Source: Streptomyces sp. HUAS CB01 (GTDB taxonomy: Bacteria; Actinomycetota; Actinomycetes; Streptomycetales; Streptomycetaceae). From it: a stretch of 64,000 nucleotides of DNA. Both the position numbers and the translations under genes were made by a program. The stretch spans positions 2,483,001-2,547,000 of the forward strand of contig NZ_CP129137.1 in NCBI RefSeq assembly GCF_030406905.1, read 5' to 3'. Position 1 is the stretch's first letter; each line of letters starts with the position of its first letter. Below the pieces are notes generated by a model. That model did not search any database and had not been told where the DNA came from. It saw only the letters and a program-made list of their open reading frames with translations. This document shows positions 17,041 through 26,445 of the stretch, piece after piece.

Positions 17041-17604
17041 ATGAGCACCGCGGGCAGGAAGATCACCGAGAAGCTGTCGGGGCAGGCCCTGCGCGAGGCC
17101 ACCGGCAAGGACTGGGACGGCTGGTTCGCCGTCCTCGACGCCTGGGGCGGCACCGGTCACGGCCACACCGCCATCGCCCGCCACCTCGTCGACACCCACG
17201 GGGTCCCCGGCTGGTACGCGCAGTCGATCACCGTGGGCTACGAGCAGGAGCGGGGCATGCGCGCCGTCGGGCAGGGTTCCGGCGGCGACTGGCAGGCCTC
17301 GAGCAGCAAGACGGTCGACGTGCCGGCACGCCTCGTCACCCCGTGGTTCGTCGACGACACCCTGCGCGCCCGCTGGCTCCCCGAGGGGGAGTTCACCCTG
17401 CGCACCCACCGGCCCGGGAAGTCCGTGACCGCGGACTGGGACGGCGGCACCAGCCGCGTCTCGGTCCATCTGACCGTGAAGGGCGAGGGAAAGACCCAGA
17501 TCGGCCTCGGCCACACGAAGCTCCCGGACGCCGACGCGGTGGCGGCGTACAAGGCGTTCTGGAAGGAGCGCCTGGCGGACCTCAAGGAACAGCTGGAGAG
17601 CTGA
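17041..17604 (+). CDS. DUF4287 protein with SRPBCC-like domain
   Basis: A 187-residue soluble protein. The N-terminal DUF4287 helix bundle (KITEKLSGQALREATGKDW, then GHGHTAIARHLVDTHGVPGW) is followed by an SRPBCC-like helix-grip half (VDVPARLVTPWFVDDTLRAR, VSVHLTVKGEGKTQIGLGHT). Such proteins are widespread in actinobacteria and have no defined reaction. I selected the ATG at 17041, which is preceded by a purine-poor leader; the long upstream extension of the frame is not coding. Confidence 0.78.
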   Translation: MSTAGRKITEKLSGQALREATGKDWDGWFAVLDAWGGTGHGHTAIARHLVDTHGVPGWYAQSITVGYEQERGMRAVGQGSGGDWQASSSKTVDVPARLVTPWFVDDTLRARWLPEGEFTLRTHRPGKSVTADWDGGTSRVSVHLTVKGEGKTQIGLGHTKLPDADAVAAYKAFWKERLADLKEQLES

Positions 17605-17811
17605 GCCCCGTCCCGGCCGGTGGCACGGGGGCTCCCGGCGCGCGGTGGCACGCGGCACGACGCGGGGCCCGCCCGCCCAGCCCCGTGCGGTACGTCTCCA
17701 CGTCACCCTTCGTTGACTCGGTGTCAATTCCGTACTCCTAGGGTCCGTTGGCGCGCGACCCTGTCCCGCCGTCCGGCGGGGCAGGGCGGTCACGACCCCC
17801 CTGGAGTGACA

Positions 17812-18972
17812 GTGGAACGACGCAGCTTCCTGCGCGGAGCGGTCATCGGCACGTCCGCGGCCGCCTTCGGAGGCACGCTGTGGCAGGGCGCCGCCTCCGC
17901 GGCCCCGGCGCAGCCCGGCCCCGGACCGTACGGGGCGCTCGGCGCGGCCGACGCCAACGGCATCCAGCTGCCGGCCGGATTCACCAGCAGAGTGATCGCC
18001 CGGTCCGGGCAGAAGGTCGCCTCCACCTCGTACACCTGGCACAGCGCGCCCGACGGCGGTGCCTGTTTCGCCGACGGCACCGGCTGGATCTACGTGTCCA
18101 ACTCCGAGATCAACCCGTCCGGCGGGGCGGGCGCGGTCCGCTTCTCCTCGTCGGGCGCGATCACCGGGGCGTACCGGATCCTGTCGGGCACCCGCACCAA
18201 CTGCGCGGGCGGGAAGACCCCGTGGAACACCTGGCTGTCGTGCGAGGAGGTCAGCCTCGGCTACGTCTACGAGACCGACCCGTGGGGCGTGAACGCAGCC
18301 GTCCGCCGGGACGCCATGGGGCGGTTCAAGCACGAGGCCGCGGCGGCCGACCCGGTCCGCAGGGTCGTGTACCTGACCGAGGACGAGAGCAACGGCTGCC
18401 TCTACCGCTTCATCCCCACGACCTGGGGCGACCTGTCCTCCGGCACCCTCCAGGTACTCGTCGCGGGGACGGCCTCCTCCGGCTCCTTCAGCTGGGCGAA
18501 CGTGCCCGACCCGGACGGCTCCCCCACCGCCACCCGCAGCCAGGTGTCGGGCGCGAAGCGGTTCAACGGCGGCGAGGGCTGCCACTACGCCAACGACACC
18601 CTGTGGTTCACCACCAAGGGCGACAACCGTCTCTGGCAGCTCAACCTCACCAGCGGCACCTACGAACTCGCCTACGACGACTCGCTGGTGACGGGCGGCT
18701 CGGCTCCGCTCACCGGCGTGGACAACGTCACCGGCTCGTCCTCCGGCGATCTGTTCGTCGCGGAGGACGGCGGCAACATGGAGATCTGCGTCATCACCCC
18801 GGACGACGTCGTCGCGTCGTTCCTGCGGATCAACGGCCAGTCCGGCTCGGAGATCACCGGACCGGCCTTCTCCCCGGACGGGCGCCGGCTGTACTTCTCC
18901 AGCCAGCGCGGCACCAGCGGCAGCTCCTCCGGCGGCATCACCTACGAGGTGACGGGACCGTTCCGGGCGTAA
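17812..18972 (+). CDS. Tat-exported PhoX-like (DUF839) protein
   Basis: A 386-residue secreted protein. The twin-arginine signal ERRSFLRGAVIGTSAAAFGG is at the extreme N-terminus, with a likely cleavage at ASA-APA. The DUF839/PhoX beta-propeller motifs follow: TKTPWNTWLSCEE-like (TPWNTWLSCEEVSLG), DESNGCLYRFIP, FVAEDGGNMEICVITP and the C-terminal ITGPAFSPDGRRLYFSSQRG. PhoX enzymes are Ca/Fe alkaline phosphatases, so a phosphatase role is plausible but not proven. GTG at 17812 is preferred because GGAG lies 5 nt upstream; GTG at 17806 is possible. Its end overlaps the convergent regulator gene by 35 nt. Confidence 0.85.
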   Translation: MERRSFLRGAVIGTSAAAFGGTLWQGAASAAPAQPGPGPYGALGAADANGIQLPAGFTSRVIARSGQKVASTSYTWHSAPDGGACFADGTGWIYVSNSEINPSGGAGAVRFSSSGAITGAYRILSGTRTNCAGGKTPWNTWLSCEEVSLGYVYETDPWGVNAAVRRDAMGRFKHEAAAADPVRRVVYLTEDESNGCLYRFIPTTWGDLSSGTLQVLVAGTASSGSFSWANVPDPDGSPTATRSQVSGAKRFNGGEGCHYANDTLWFTTKGDNRLWQLNLTSGTYELAYDDSLVTGGSAPLTGVDNVTGSSSGDLFVAEDGGNMEICVITPDDVVASFLRINGQSGSEITGPAFSPDGRRLYFSSQRGTSGSSSGGITYEVTGPFRA

Positions 18973-19969
18973 GCACCCCCGGCGGCTCCGGCTCACGCTG
19001 GGCGCGGCCCCTCAGCAGGGCCGTGCCCAGCGGCGTCATCGTGTGCAGCACCGCGTTCCCGTTCCGCAGCGTGACCACGAGCCCGGCCTCCCGCAGCACG
19101 CAGGCGTGCTGGCTGGCGGACGCGAGCGACACCCCCGCCCTGCGGGCGAGTTCGCTCGTCGTGCAGCCGCTGCCGATGGACTGCAGCACCGCCGAGCGGG
19201 TGTGGCCGACCAGCCGGCCCAGCGACAGCCCGTCCCGCTCCCACGTCACCGGCGACCCGGTGTGGGTCACGGGATAGACCAGCACCGGCGGCAGCGCGGG
19301 GTCCCGGCGGACGACGGGCGTGCCGCGGCAGAAGTAGGACGGCTGCAGCAGCAGCCCGCGCCCCTCCAGCCGCAGCTCCCGGTCCACCGGGTAGTCCGCC
19401 TCCAGCACCGGCGCCCGCCAGCGCAGCATCGGCGGCAGCGAGGCCAGCAGTTCGTCCGCGCCCCCGTCGAGCAGCGCCCTGCCGCGCACGGCCCGGTCGG
19501 CCTCCACCGCCGCCTGGATGTGCTGCCAGTACGGCTCGATCGCCGACCGGTGGTAGCTGCGCAGCGCCCCGACGAGCCGGTCCATCGGCCCTTCCTCGCC
19601 CTCGGCGAGCCCGGCGAGCCGGCCCGTCAGCACGGAGTGCGGCCGCTCGGCGGCGAGCAGCGCGAGCTCGGTGCCGAGCCGGCGCACGGGGGTGGCGCGC
19701 AGCGCCTCCAGCCCCTCCTCCAGGCCCTCCAGCGCCTCGGGAGGCGTCAGGAAGTCCGGGAAATAGCCGCGCTGCGGGACGAGCGCCGCGAGGAGCCGTG
19801 TTTCACCGTTCAGCCGGGCGCGGGTTTCCGTCCGCCATTCCCCGAAGACGGTGGCGCCGCGCCGGTCCCGTAAACGGTGGAAACTCAGAATCACTTCCCA
19901 CAAAACGTCCGGTCTGGCCGCCATCCGCACCCTGGCGAGGTCTTCACCGGTGAAGTGGATTCGCAGCAC
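18938..19969 (-). CDS. ArsR-type winged-helix transcriptional regulator
   Basis: A 343-residue protein whose long N-terminal part (LRIHFTGEDLARVRMAARPD) is typical of the large Streptomyces ArsR/DUF5937 group. The C-terminal winged helix is seen in STRSAVLQ-type residues (GHTRSAVLQSIGSGCTTSEL, then AGVSLASASQHACVLREAGL), with the beta-wing VVTLRNGNAVLHTMTPLG. No metal-binding cysteine pair is obvious, so it probably senses another ligand. GTG at 19969 is chosen because GGGGG lies just upstream and homologues start LRIHFT. Confidence 0.82.
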   Translation of the reverse strand: MLRIHFTGEDLARVRMAARPDVLWEVILSFHRLRDRRGATVFGEWRTETRARLNGETRLLAALVPQRGYFPDFLTPPEALEGLEEGLEALRATPVRRLGTELALLAAERPHSVLTGRLAGLAEGEEGPMDRLVGALRSYHRSAIEPYWQHIQAAVEADRAVRGRALLDGGADELLASLPPMLRWRAPVLEADYPVDRELRLEGRGLLLQPSYFCRGTPVVRRDPALPPVLVYPVTHTGSPVTWERDGLSLGRLVGHTRSAVLQSIGSGCTTSELARRAGVSLASASQHACVLREAGLVVTLRNGNAVLHTMTPLGTALLRGRAQREPEPPGVLTPGTVPSPRR

Positions 19970-20528
19970 GGAACCCCCACTGTTGCATCCGCAATCGCCC
20001 CCGTCACTGAGTATGCATGCAATCACAGGACGTTACCACGGTGTTTCAGCCACAGTTGAAACGCATCGCGTAACAGGGCAGTGAACCGAAAAGCTGTACG
20101 ACGTCGGACGCGAAACCTTCGAGTACCGAGGGGCGAGGCAAAGACCGTGGGGGGCTTTCCGCGCCTGGCGGCGGTCGGCGGAGGTTGCGGCTCCGTGTCC
20201 GACATCGGTAATGGGGCGCGGCCGGCGGGTGGGGATCCGTCGACCGCGCCCCGCCTGTTCTTTGCTCAACGAATGGCGAAAATCAAGCTTCCGTTAAAGC
20301 GCGCTACTGGTCCGTCATTCAACAGGACTCGTCGGCGGCACCCGCCACGACAGGACCCGCCGACAACAGGAATCGCCAAAAGGAAACGAGCGGGACAGAC
20401 ACCTCCGCACAAGGTGCCCGTCCCGCTCGTCCCTTGGTGCACCGGGGCCGCCGGCCGGTCGGTGAGGGTCGGGGACCACCGACGGCCCCGGGGTCGGGAG
20501 CCGGCCGCGAGCGCGGCCGGCGGCCGGA
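19970..20528. other. Long intergenic region between the ArsR-type gene and ppdK
   Basis: No convincing gene in about 560 nt. The left end holds the regulator's promoter region with a short dyad TTGC-ATCC-GCAA (19983-19994) that could be an autoregulatory operator. The right end holds the ppdK terminator. The middle is of mixed composition and somewhat less GC-rich than the genes. Confidence 0.55.
20387..20429 (-). terminator. ppdK terminator hairpin
   Basis: A 10-bp inverted repeat, CGAGCGGGAC (20387-20396) with its complement at 20420-20429, and an inner ACCT/AGGT pairing, about 100 nt past the ppdK stop. Confidence 0.7.
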
Positions 20529-23237
20529 TCAGCGGCTGTCGCTGCCGGAGGACTGCGCCGCGGCGCGGCCGGCCTCCAGCCGGGCCACGGGGATCCGGAA
20601 CGGCGAGCAGGAGACGTAGTCCAGGCCCACCTCGTGGAAGAAGTGCACCGACTCCGGGTCACCGCCGTGCTCGCCGCAGACACCGAGCTTCAGGTCCGGC
20701 CGGGTCGCCCGACCGGCCGCCGCCGCGCTGCGCACCAGCGAGCCCACACCGTCCTTGTCGATCGTCTCGAACGGGCTGACGCCGAAGATGCCCTTCTCCA
20801 GGTACGCCGTGAAGAAGCTGGCCTCCACGTCGTCCCGGCTGAAGCCCCACACCGTCTGGGTCAGGTCGTTGGTGCCGAACGAGAAGAACTCGGCGGCCTC
20901 CGCGATCTGAGCGGCGGTCAGCGCGGCCCGCGGCAGCTCGATCATCGTGCCGAGCGCCAGCTTCAGCTCCACGCCCGTCCTCGCCTCGACCTCCGCGATG
21001 ACCTCCTCGGCCTCCTCGCGGACGATCTCCAGCTCCTGGACGGTGCCGACCAGCGGGATCATGATCTCGGCACGCGGGTCGCCCTTGGCGTTCCTCCGCT
21101 CCGCCGCGGCCTCCGCGATGGCCCGCACCTGCATGGTGAACAGCCCCGGGATGACCAGACCGAGACGCACGCCGCGCAGGCCCAGCATCGGGTTCTGCTC
21201 GTGCAGACGGTGCACCGCCTGCAGCAGACGCAGATCGTTCTCGTTGGCGTCCTTGCGGGCCTCCGCCAGCGCCACCCGCACCGACAGCTCGGTGATGTCC
21301 GGCAGGAACTCGTGCAGCGGCGGGTCCAGCAGGCGCACCGTCACCGGCAGCCCGTCCATCGCCTCGAACAGCTCGACGAAGTCCTTCTTCTGCAGCGGCA
21401 GCAGCGCCTTCAGCGCGGCCTCGCGCTCGTCGTCGGTGTCCGCGAGGATCAGCTTCTCGACCATCTCGCGGCGCTCACCGAGGAACATGTGCTCGGTGCG
21501 GCACAGCCCGATGCCCTGGGCCCCGAAACGGCGCGCCCGCAGCGCGTCCTCGGCGTTGTCGGCGTTGGCGCGCACGCGCAGCCGCCGTACCCGGTCCGCG
21601 TAGGCCATGATCCGGTGCACGGCCTGGACCAGCTCGTCGGCGTCGTCGGCGCCCGCGTGCATCCGGCCCTCGAAGTACTCCACCACCGGCGAGGGCACGA
21701 CCGGAACCTCACCGAGGTACACCTTGCCGGTGGAGCCGTCGATGGAGACGACGTCGCCCTCCTCCACGACGGTGCCGTTCACCGTCATCCGGCGGCGCTT
21801 GGTGTCGACCTCCAGCTCCTCCGCACCGCAGACACAGGTCTTGCCCATGCCGCGGGCGACGACGGCCGCGTGGGACGTCTTGCCGCCGCGGGAGGTCAGG
21901 ATGCCCTCGGCCGCGATCATGCCGTCGAGGTCGTCCGGGTTGGTCTCCCGGCGGATCAGGATGACCTTCTCACCGGAACGGGACCACTTGACCGCCGTGT
22001 ACGAGTCGAAGACCGCCTTGCCGACCGCCGCGCCCGGGGAGGCGGCGATGCCCCGGCCGAGCTTCTCCACCCGGGCGGCCTCGTCGAAGCGCGGGAACAT
22101 CAGCTGCGCCAGCTGGGCGCCCGTGACGCGCTGGAGCGCCTCGGCCTCGTCGATGAGCCCCTGGTCCACGAGCTGGGTGGCGATCCGGAAGGCGGCACCC
22201 GCGGTGCGCTTGCCGACGCGCGTCTGCAGCATCCACAGCCGGCCGCGCTCGATGGTGAACTCGATGTCGCACAGGTCCTTGTAGTGCGTCTCGAGCGTCT
22301 CCATGATCTGCATCAGCTGGTCGTACGACTTCTTGTCGATCGACTCCAGATCCGCGAGCGGCACGGTGTTGCGGATACCCGCGACGACGTCCTCGCCCTG
22401 CGCGTTCTGCAGGTAGTCGCCGTACACGCCCTGGTGGCCGGAGGCGGGGTCGCGGGTGAAGGCGACACCGGTGCCGGAGTCCGGGCCGAGGTTGCCGAAG
22501 ACCATGGAGCAGACGTTGACCGCGGTGCCGAGGTCGCCGGGGATGCGCTCCTGGCGGCGGTAGAGCTTCGCCCGGTCGCCGTTCCAGGAGTCGAAGACCG
22601 CCTTGATGGCCAGGTCCATCTGCTCGCGCGGGTCCTGCGGGAAGTCGCGCCCGGTCCCGGACTTGACGATCTTCTTGAACTGCTTGACCAGCTTCTTCAG
22701 GTCGGAGGCGTCGAGGTCGGTGTCCACCGTGACCTTCTTGGCCGCCTTGGCCTCGTCCAGGGCCTCCTCGAACAGCTCGCCGTCGACGCCGAGGACCGTC
22801 TTGCCGAACATCTGGATGAGGCGGCGGTACGAGTCCCACGCGAAGCGCTCGTCGCCGGCCTGCTTGGCCAGTCCCTCGACGGACTTGTCGGAGAGCCCGA
22901 TGTTGAGGACGGTGTCCATCATGCCCGGCATCGAGAACTTGGCGCCGGAGCGTACGGAGACCAGCAGCGGGTCGTCGGTCTGGCCGAGCTTCTTGCCCAT
23001 GCGCTGCTCCAGCGCGTCGAGGTGCGCACTCACCTCGTCACGCAGTGCCGCGGGCTCCTCGCCACTGTCGAGGTAGACCTTGCACGCCTCGGTGGTGATG
23101 GTGAAGCCCGGGGGGACGGGCAGACCGAGGTTGGTCATCTCGGCGAGGTTCGCGCCCTTGCCACCGAGGAGGTCCTTGAGGTCCTTGTTGCCCTCGGTGA
23201 AGTCGTAGACGAACTTCTGATCTTTGTTTTCCGACAC
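20529..23237 (-). CDS. ppdK: Pyruvate, phosphate dikinase
   Basis: A 902-residue cytoplasmic enzyme interconverting pyruvate, ATP and phosphate with PEP, AMP and pyrophosphate. It has an N-terminal ATP-grasp domain (LLGGKGANLAEMTNLGLPVP, SVRSGAKFSMPGMMDTVLN), a central phosphohistidine domain with H456 (GGKTSHAAVVARGMG), and a C-terminal PEP/pyruvate TIM barrel (GLCRTEHMF, LGTMIELPRAAL, FSFGTNDLTQ, GVCGEHGGDP). The length fits bacterial PPDK. The GTG start at 23237 comes from homologous starts (SENKDQKFVYDFTEG). It stands alone between two hairpins. Confidence 0.96.
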   Translation of the reverse strand: MSENKDQKFVYDFTEGNKDLKDLLGGKGANLAEMTNLGLPVPPGFTITTEACKVYLDSGEEPAALRDEVSAHLDALEQRMGKKLGQTDDPLLVSVRSGAKFSMPGMMDTVLNIGLSDKSVEGLAKQAGDERFAWDSYRRLIQMFGKTVLGVDGELFEEALDEAKAAKKVTVDTDLDASDLKKLVKQFKKIVKSGTGRDFPQDPREQMDLAIKAVFDSWNGDRAKLYRRQERIPGDLGTAVNVCSMVFGNLGPDSGTGVAFTRDPASGHQGVYGDYLQNAQGEDVVAGIRNTVPLADLESIDKKSYDQLMQIMETLETHYKDLCDIEFTIERGRLWMLQTRVGKRTAGAAFRIATQLVDQGLIDEAEALQRVTGAQLAQLMFPRFDEAARVEKLGRGIAASPGAAVGKAVFDSYTAVKWSRSGEKVILIRRETNPDDLDGMIAAEGILTSRGGKTSHAAVVARGMGKTCVCGAEELEVDTKRRRMTVNGTVVEEGDVVSIDGSTGKVYLGEVPVVPSPVVEYFEGRMHAGADDADELVQAVHRIMAYADRVRRLRVRANADNAEDALRARRFGAQGIGLCRTEHMFLGERREMVEKLILADTDDEREAALKALLPLQKKDFVELFEAMDGLPVTVRLLDPPLHEFLPDITELSVRVALAEARKDANENDLRLLQAVHRLHEQNPMLGLRGVRLGLVIPGLFTMQVRAIAEAAAERRNAKGDPRAEIMIPLVGTVQELEIVREEAEEVIAEVEARTGVELKLALGTMIELPRAALTAAQIAEAAEFFSFGTNDLTQTVWGFSRDDVEASFFTAYLEKGIFGVSPFETIDKDGVGSLVRSAAAAGRATRPDLKLGVCGEHGGDPESVHFFHEVGLDYVSCSPFRIPVARLEAGRAAAQSSGSDSR

Positions 23238-23665
23238 GGGTCTCGACTCCTCGAGGACTCGGTGGCTGCCCTGACGGCGAGGAACATACCCAGATCGAAG
23301 GCGCCTGGGTACGTCCACTTGTCCGTCATTCGGCCGTAACCACCCGTCCGCCAGCAGATCGCAGGTTACCGATGCGTAAAGCCGAAGCCCCTCGCATCTT
23401 CATCCCTCGAAGAGCGCTTGACCGAAAGCGGGAAATTGCCGCTCACATGAGCGCCCTTCCAGGCATCTGAGTTCAATTATTGAACACAGAAAGGGTGGCA
23501 CTGAGTGCCACCCTTTCTGAAGTCACAACCACCCCGAGAGTGCTCATCTGAGCGCAACCCTTATCAGGGGTGGCGAGAATCACGCCGCCGACGACGACCG
23601 GATCCCACCATCCGGACCCGGTCGCACCCGGATCCGGACCGGCCGCTTCCCCGCTCGCCGCCCGG
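23238..23665. other. ppdK upstream region with a 15-nt palindrome
   Basis: No coding sequence is seen. GTTCAATTATTGAAC (23471-23485) is a perfect palindrome with 7-nt arms around a single base, and it is unusually AT-rich for this genome. It lies 234 nt before ppdK and just beside the dusB terminator, so it could be an operator, an upstream promoter element, or part of a processed RNA. Confidence 0.5.
23488..23518 (-). terminator. Strong hairpin downstream of dusB
   Basis: A perfect 15-bp inverted repeat with a 1-nt centre (arms 23488-23502 and 23504-23518; core AAAGGGTGGCACT). It is about 150 nt past the dusB stop and symmetrical enough to act on both strands. Its position, in line with ppdK transcription, makes a dusB terminator most likely. 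Confidence 0.75.
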
Positions 23666-24811
23666 TCAGCCCCCGGACGTGTCCAGCTCCGCATCCTCGC
23701 CCACACCTGCACAGTCGTACGGGTCCTTCAGCCAGCCGTCCGGCAGCACGACCCGGTTGTTCCCCGACGTACGCCCCCGGGGACCGTCCGCGCCCGACGG
23801 CCACGGCTGGTCCAGCTCCAGCATGCTCAGCTGAGCGCGCAACTCCTCCAGCGACGACGTCACCGCCAACCGCTTGCGCATCTCCGAACCGACCGCGAAC
23901 CCCTTCAGGTACCACGCCACGTGCTTACGGAAGTCGATCACGCCACGGGACTCGTCCCCGATCCACTCCCCCAGCAGCCGCGCATGGCGCACCATCACGT
24001 CCGCCACCTCACGCAGCGACGGCCGCGCATACGCACCCGACCCCTCGAAGGCACGCACCAGGTCCCCGAACAGCCACGGCCGGCCCAGACAGCCGCGCCC
24101 CACGACCACACCGTCGCAGCCCGTCTCCCGCATCATCCGCAGCGCGTCGTCCGCCGACCAGATGTCACCGTTCCCGAGCACCGGGATCTCCGGCACATGC
24201 TCCTTCAGCCGCGCGATCGCGTCCCAGTCCGCCGTACCGCCGTAGTGCTGGGCCGCCGTACGCCCGTGCAGCGCGATAGCCGTCACACCCTCGTCGACCG
24301 CGATCCGCCCCGCGTCCAGATACGTGATGTGGTCGTCGTCGATGCCCTTGCGCATCTTCATCGTCACCGGCAGGGCACCGGCGTTGCCGACCGCCTCGGC
24401 CAGGATCGCCCGCAGCAGATTCCGCTTGTACGGCAGCGCCGAGCCACCCCCCTTGCGGGTCACCTTAGGCACCGGGCAGCCGAAGTTCAGATCGATGTGA
24501 TCGGCCAGGTCCTCGTCCACGATCATGCGGACCGCCTTTCCGACCGTGACCGGATCCACCCCGTACAGCTGGATCGAGCGCGGCGTCTCCGACGCGTCGA
24601 AGTGGATGAGCTGCATCGTCTTCTCATTGCGCTCGACCAGCGCACGCGTCGTGATCATCTCGCTGACGAACAACCCCTTGCCCCCGCTGAACCCCCGACA
24701 CAGGGTGCGGAACGGCGCGTTCGTGATGCCGGCCATGGGCGCGAGCACCACCGGGGGCTGCACGGCATGCGGGCCGATGGACAGCGTCGAGGGCTGGGCG
24801 AGCGTCGTCAT
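23666..24811 (-). CDS. dusB: tRNA-dihydrouridine synthase
   Basis: A 381-residue FMN enzyme that reduces uridines in the tRNA D-loop using NADPH. Motifs: VLAPMAGITNAPFRTLCRGF near residue 22; the catalytic-cysteine loop DLNFGCPVPKVTRKGGGSAL; VTMKMRKGIDDDH; IALHGRTAAQHYGG; and VLGNGDIW followed by GVVVGRGCLGRPWLF. The C-terminal helical tRNA-binding domain is present. ATG at 24811 is preferred over a start 30 nt upstream that would reach into the divergent promoter. Confidence 0.94.
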   Translation of the reverse strand: MTTLAQPSTLSIGPHAVQPPVVLAPMAGITNAPFRTLCRGFSGGKGLFVSEMITTRALVERNEKTMQLIHFDASETPRSIQLYGVDPVTVGKAVRMIVDEDLADHIDLNFGCPVPKVTRKGGGSALPYKRNLLRAILAEAVGNAGALPVTMKMRKGIDDDHITYLDAGRIAVDEGVTAIALHGRTAAQHYGGTADWDAIARLKEHVPEIPVLGNGDIWSADDALRMMRETGCDGVVVGRGCLGRPWLFGDLVRAFEGSGAYARPSLREVADVMVRHARLLGEWIGDESRGVIDFRKHVAWYLKGFAVGSEMRKRLAVTSSLEELRAQLSMLELDQPWPSGADGPRGRTSGNNRVVLPDGWLKDPYDCAGVGEDAELDTSGG

Positions 24812-24849
24812 TGCACCATTGTCGCGCACTCCCGGATTCATTAGTTAGA

Positions 24850-24862
24850 CGTACTATGTACG
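24850..24862 (+). promoter_or_regulatory. -10/operator at the MFS gene start
   Basis: CGTACTATGTACG is a perfect 5+3+5 inverted repeat ending 1 nt before the ATG. It contains TACTAT (24852-24857), a good -10 box 6 nt before the ATG, so the transcript is probably leaderless and a repressor bound here would block RNA polymerase directly. Confidence 0.5.
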
Positions 24863-24863
24863 C

Positions 24864-26336
24864 ATGTCCGCGTCCGACACCGACGCACCTCCGACCCGGC
24901 CGAGCCAACGCCGACGGCTCCTCGTCCTGGCCATCTGCTGCATGAGCCTGCTGATCGTCAGCCTCGACACCACCGTCCTCAACGTGGCCCTCCCCTCCCT
25001 GCGCACGGAGTTCCACGCCGGCGTCGCCGGAATGCAGTGGACCATCGACGCCTACACCCTCGTCCTCGCCTCCCTGCTCATCCTCGCCGGATCCACCGCC
25101 GACCGGATCGGCCGCCGCAAGGTCTTCACGACCGGACTCGTCCTCTTCACCCTCGGCTCCGTCCTCTGCTCCCTCGCCCCCAACCTCGAATCGCTCGTCG
25201 CCTTCCGCATGATCCAGGCCGTCGGCGGCTCCATGCTCAACCCCGTCGCGATGTCGATCATCACCAACACCTTCACCGACCCCCGCGAACGCGCCCGCGC
25301 CATCGGCGCCTGGGGCGCCGTCGTCGGCATATCCATGGCCGCCGGACCCCTCGTCGGCGGACTCCTCGTCGAAACCGTCGGCTGGCGCTCCATCTTCTGG
25401 ATCAACGTCCCCGTCGGCCTCACCGCCCTCCTCCTCACCCGGCGCTACGTCCCCGAGTCACGCGCCCCCAAGCCCCGACGCGCCGACCCCGTCGGCCAAC
25501 TCCTCGTCATCACCCTCCTCGGCTCCCTCACCTACGCCATCATCGAAGCGCCCACCGAGGGCCCCGGCACCGTCCTGCCCTTCGCCGCCCTCGCCGCAGC
25601 CGCCCTCACCGCACTCATCGCCTACGAACCCCGCCGCCACGAACCCCTCATCGACCTGCGCTTCTTCCGCTCCGCCCCCTTCAGCGGCGCCACCGTCATC
25701 GCCATCAGCGCCTTCGCCGCACTCAGCGGCTTCCTCTTCCTCAACACCCTCTACCTGCAGGACGTCCGCGGCCTCACCGCCCTCCAGGCCGGCATCCACA
25801 TGCTCCCCATGGCCGCCCTCACCTTCCTCTGCTCCCCGCTCTCCGGCCGCCTCGTCGCCGGGCGCGGACCACGGCTGCCCCTCGTCGTCGCCGGCACCTC
25901 CATGGCCACCTGCGGGCTCCTCTTCGCCGCCTTCGAAGCCGAGACGTCCACCCCCCTGCTCTTCACCGGATACGTCCTCTTCGGCCTCGGCTTCGGCTTC
26001 GTCAACGCACCCATCACCAACACCGCCGTCTCCGGCATGCCCCGCTCCCAGGCCGGTGTCGCCGCCGCCGTCGCCTCCACCAGCCGCCAGACCGGCGCCA
26101 CCCTCGGTGTCGCCGTCATCGGCTCCGTGCTCGCGGCGGGCACCGGCGCCGCCGGGCACGTCACCGGCTTCGTCGAGGCCGGCCGCCCGGCCTGGTGGAT
26201 CATCACGGGCTGCGGGCTGTCCGTCCTCGCCGTCGGCCTCACCACCAGCGGCCGCTGGGCCCGCGAAACCGCCCGCCGCACGGCGCAGCGCCTCGAATCG
26301 GCGAACGCCCGCCCCACCGCCGACAGCAGGACCTGA
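24864..26336 (+). CDS. MFS drug exporter, DHA2 (EmrB/QacA) family
   Basis: A 490-residue permease with about 14 membrane segments. Motif C-like and family signatures are present: LIVSLDTTVLNVALPSL in TM1, the A motif GSTADRIGRRKVF, RMIQAVGGSMLNPVAMSII, and the antiporter motif GAVVGISMAAGPLVGGLL. Proton-driven export of toxic compounds is expected; substrate unknown. It is divergent from dusB with a 52-nt gap. No dedicated regulator is adjacent. Confidence 0.9.
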   Translation: MSASDTDAPPTRPSQRRRLLVLAICCMSLLIVSLDTTVLNVALPSLRTEFHAGVAGMQWTIDAYTLVLASLLILAGSTADRIGRRKVFTTGLVLFTLGSVLCSLAPNLESLVAFRMIQAVGGSMLNPVAMSIITNTFTDPRERARAIGAWGAVVGISMAAGPLVGGLLVETVGWRSIFWINVPVGLTALLLTRRYVPESRAPKPRRADPVGQLLVITLLGSLTYAIIEAPTEGPGTVLPFAALAAAALTALIAYEPRRHEPLIDLRFFRSAPFSGATVIAISAFAALSGFLFLNTLYLQDVRGLTALQAGIHMLPMAALTFLCSPLSGRLVAGRGPRLPLVVAGTSMATCGLLFAAFEAETSTPLLFTGYVLFGLGFGFVNAPITNTAVSGMPRSQAGVAAAVASTSRQTGATLGVAVIGSVLAAGTGAAGHVTGFVEAGRPAWWIITGCGLSVLAVGLTTSGRWARETARRTAQRLESANARPTADSRT

Positions 26337-26445
26337 GCCACGGCCCCGCCCGCCGCCCCACGCGCCGATCCGCCCCCTCGGGGTTCGGCTGCGCGCTCGG
26401 CACCGCCACGTTCGAGGTACCCGCCGACGTCACGGACGGCTGACC

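Noticed and set aside
19970..20528. Hidden tRNA or small gene in the gap before ppdK
   Set aside because: I found no cloverleaf-like pairing, no T-loop GTTCRANNC in a correct setting, and no frame with good codon bias.
20634..23339. Plus-strand frame of 901 codons opposite ppdK
   Set aside because: ppdK is unambiguous on the other strand; the frame has no domain.
23473..23712. 79-codon minus-strand frame between dusB and ppdK
   Set aside because: It runs through the dusB end and the terminator hairpin, and its composition is not protein-like.
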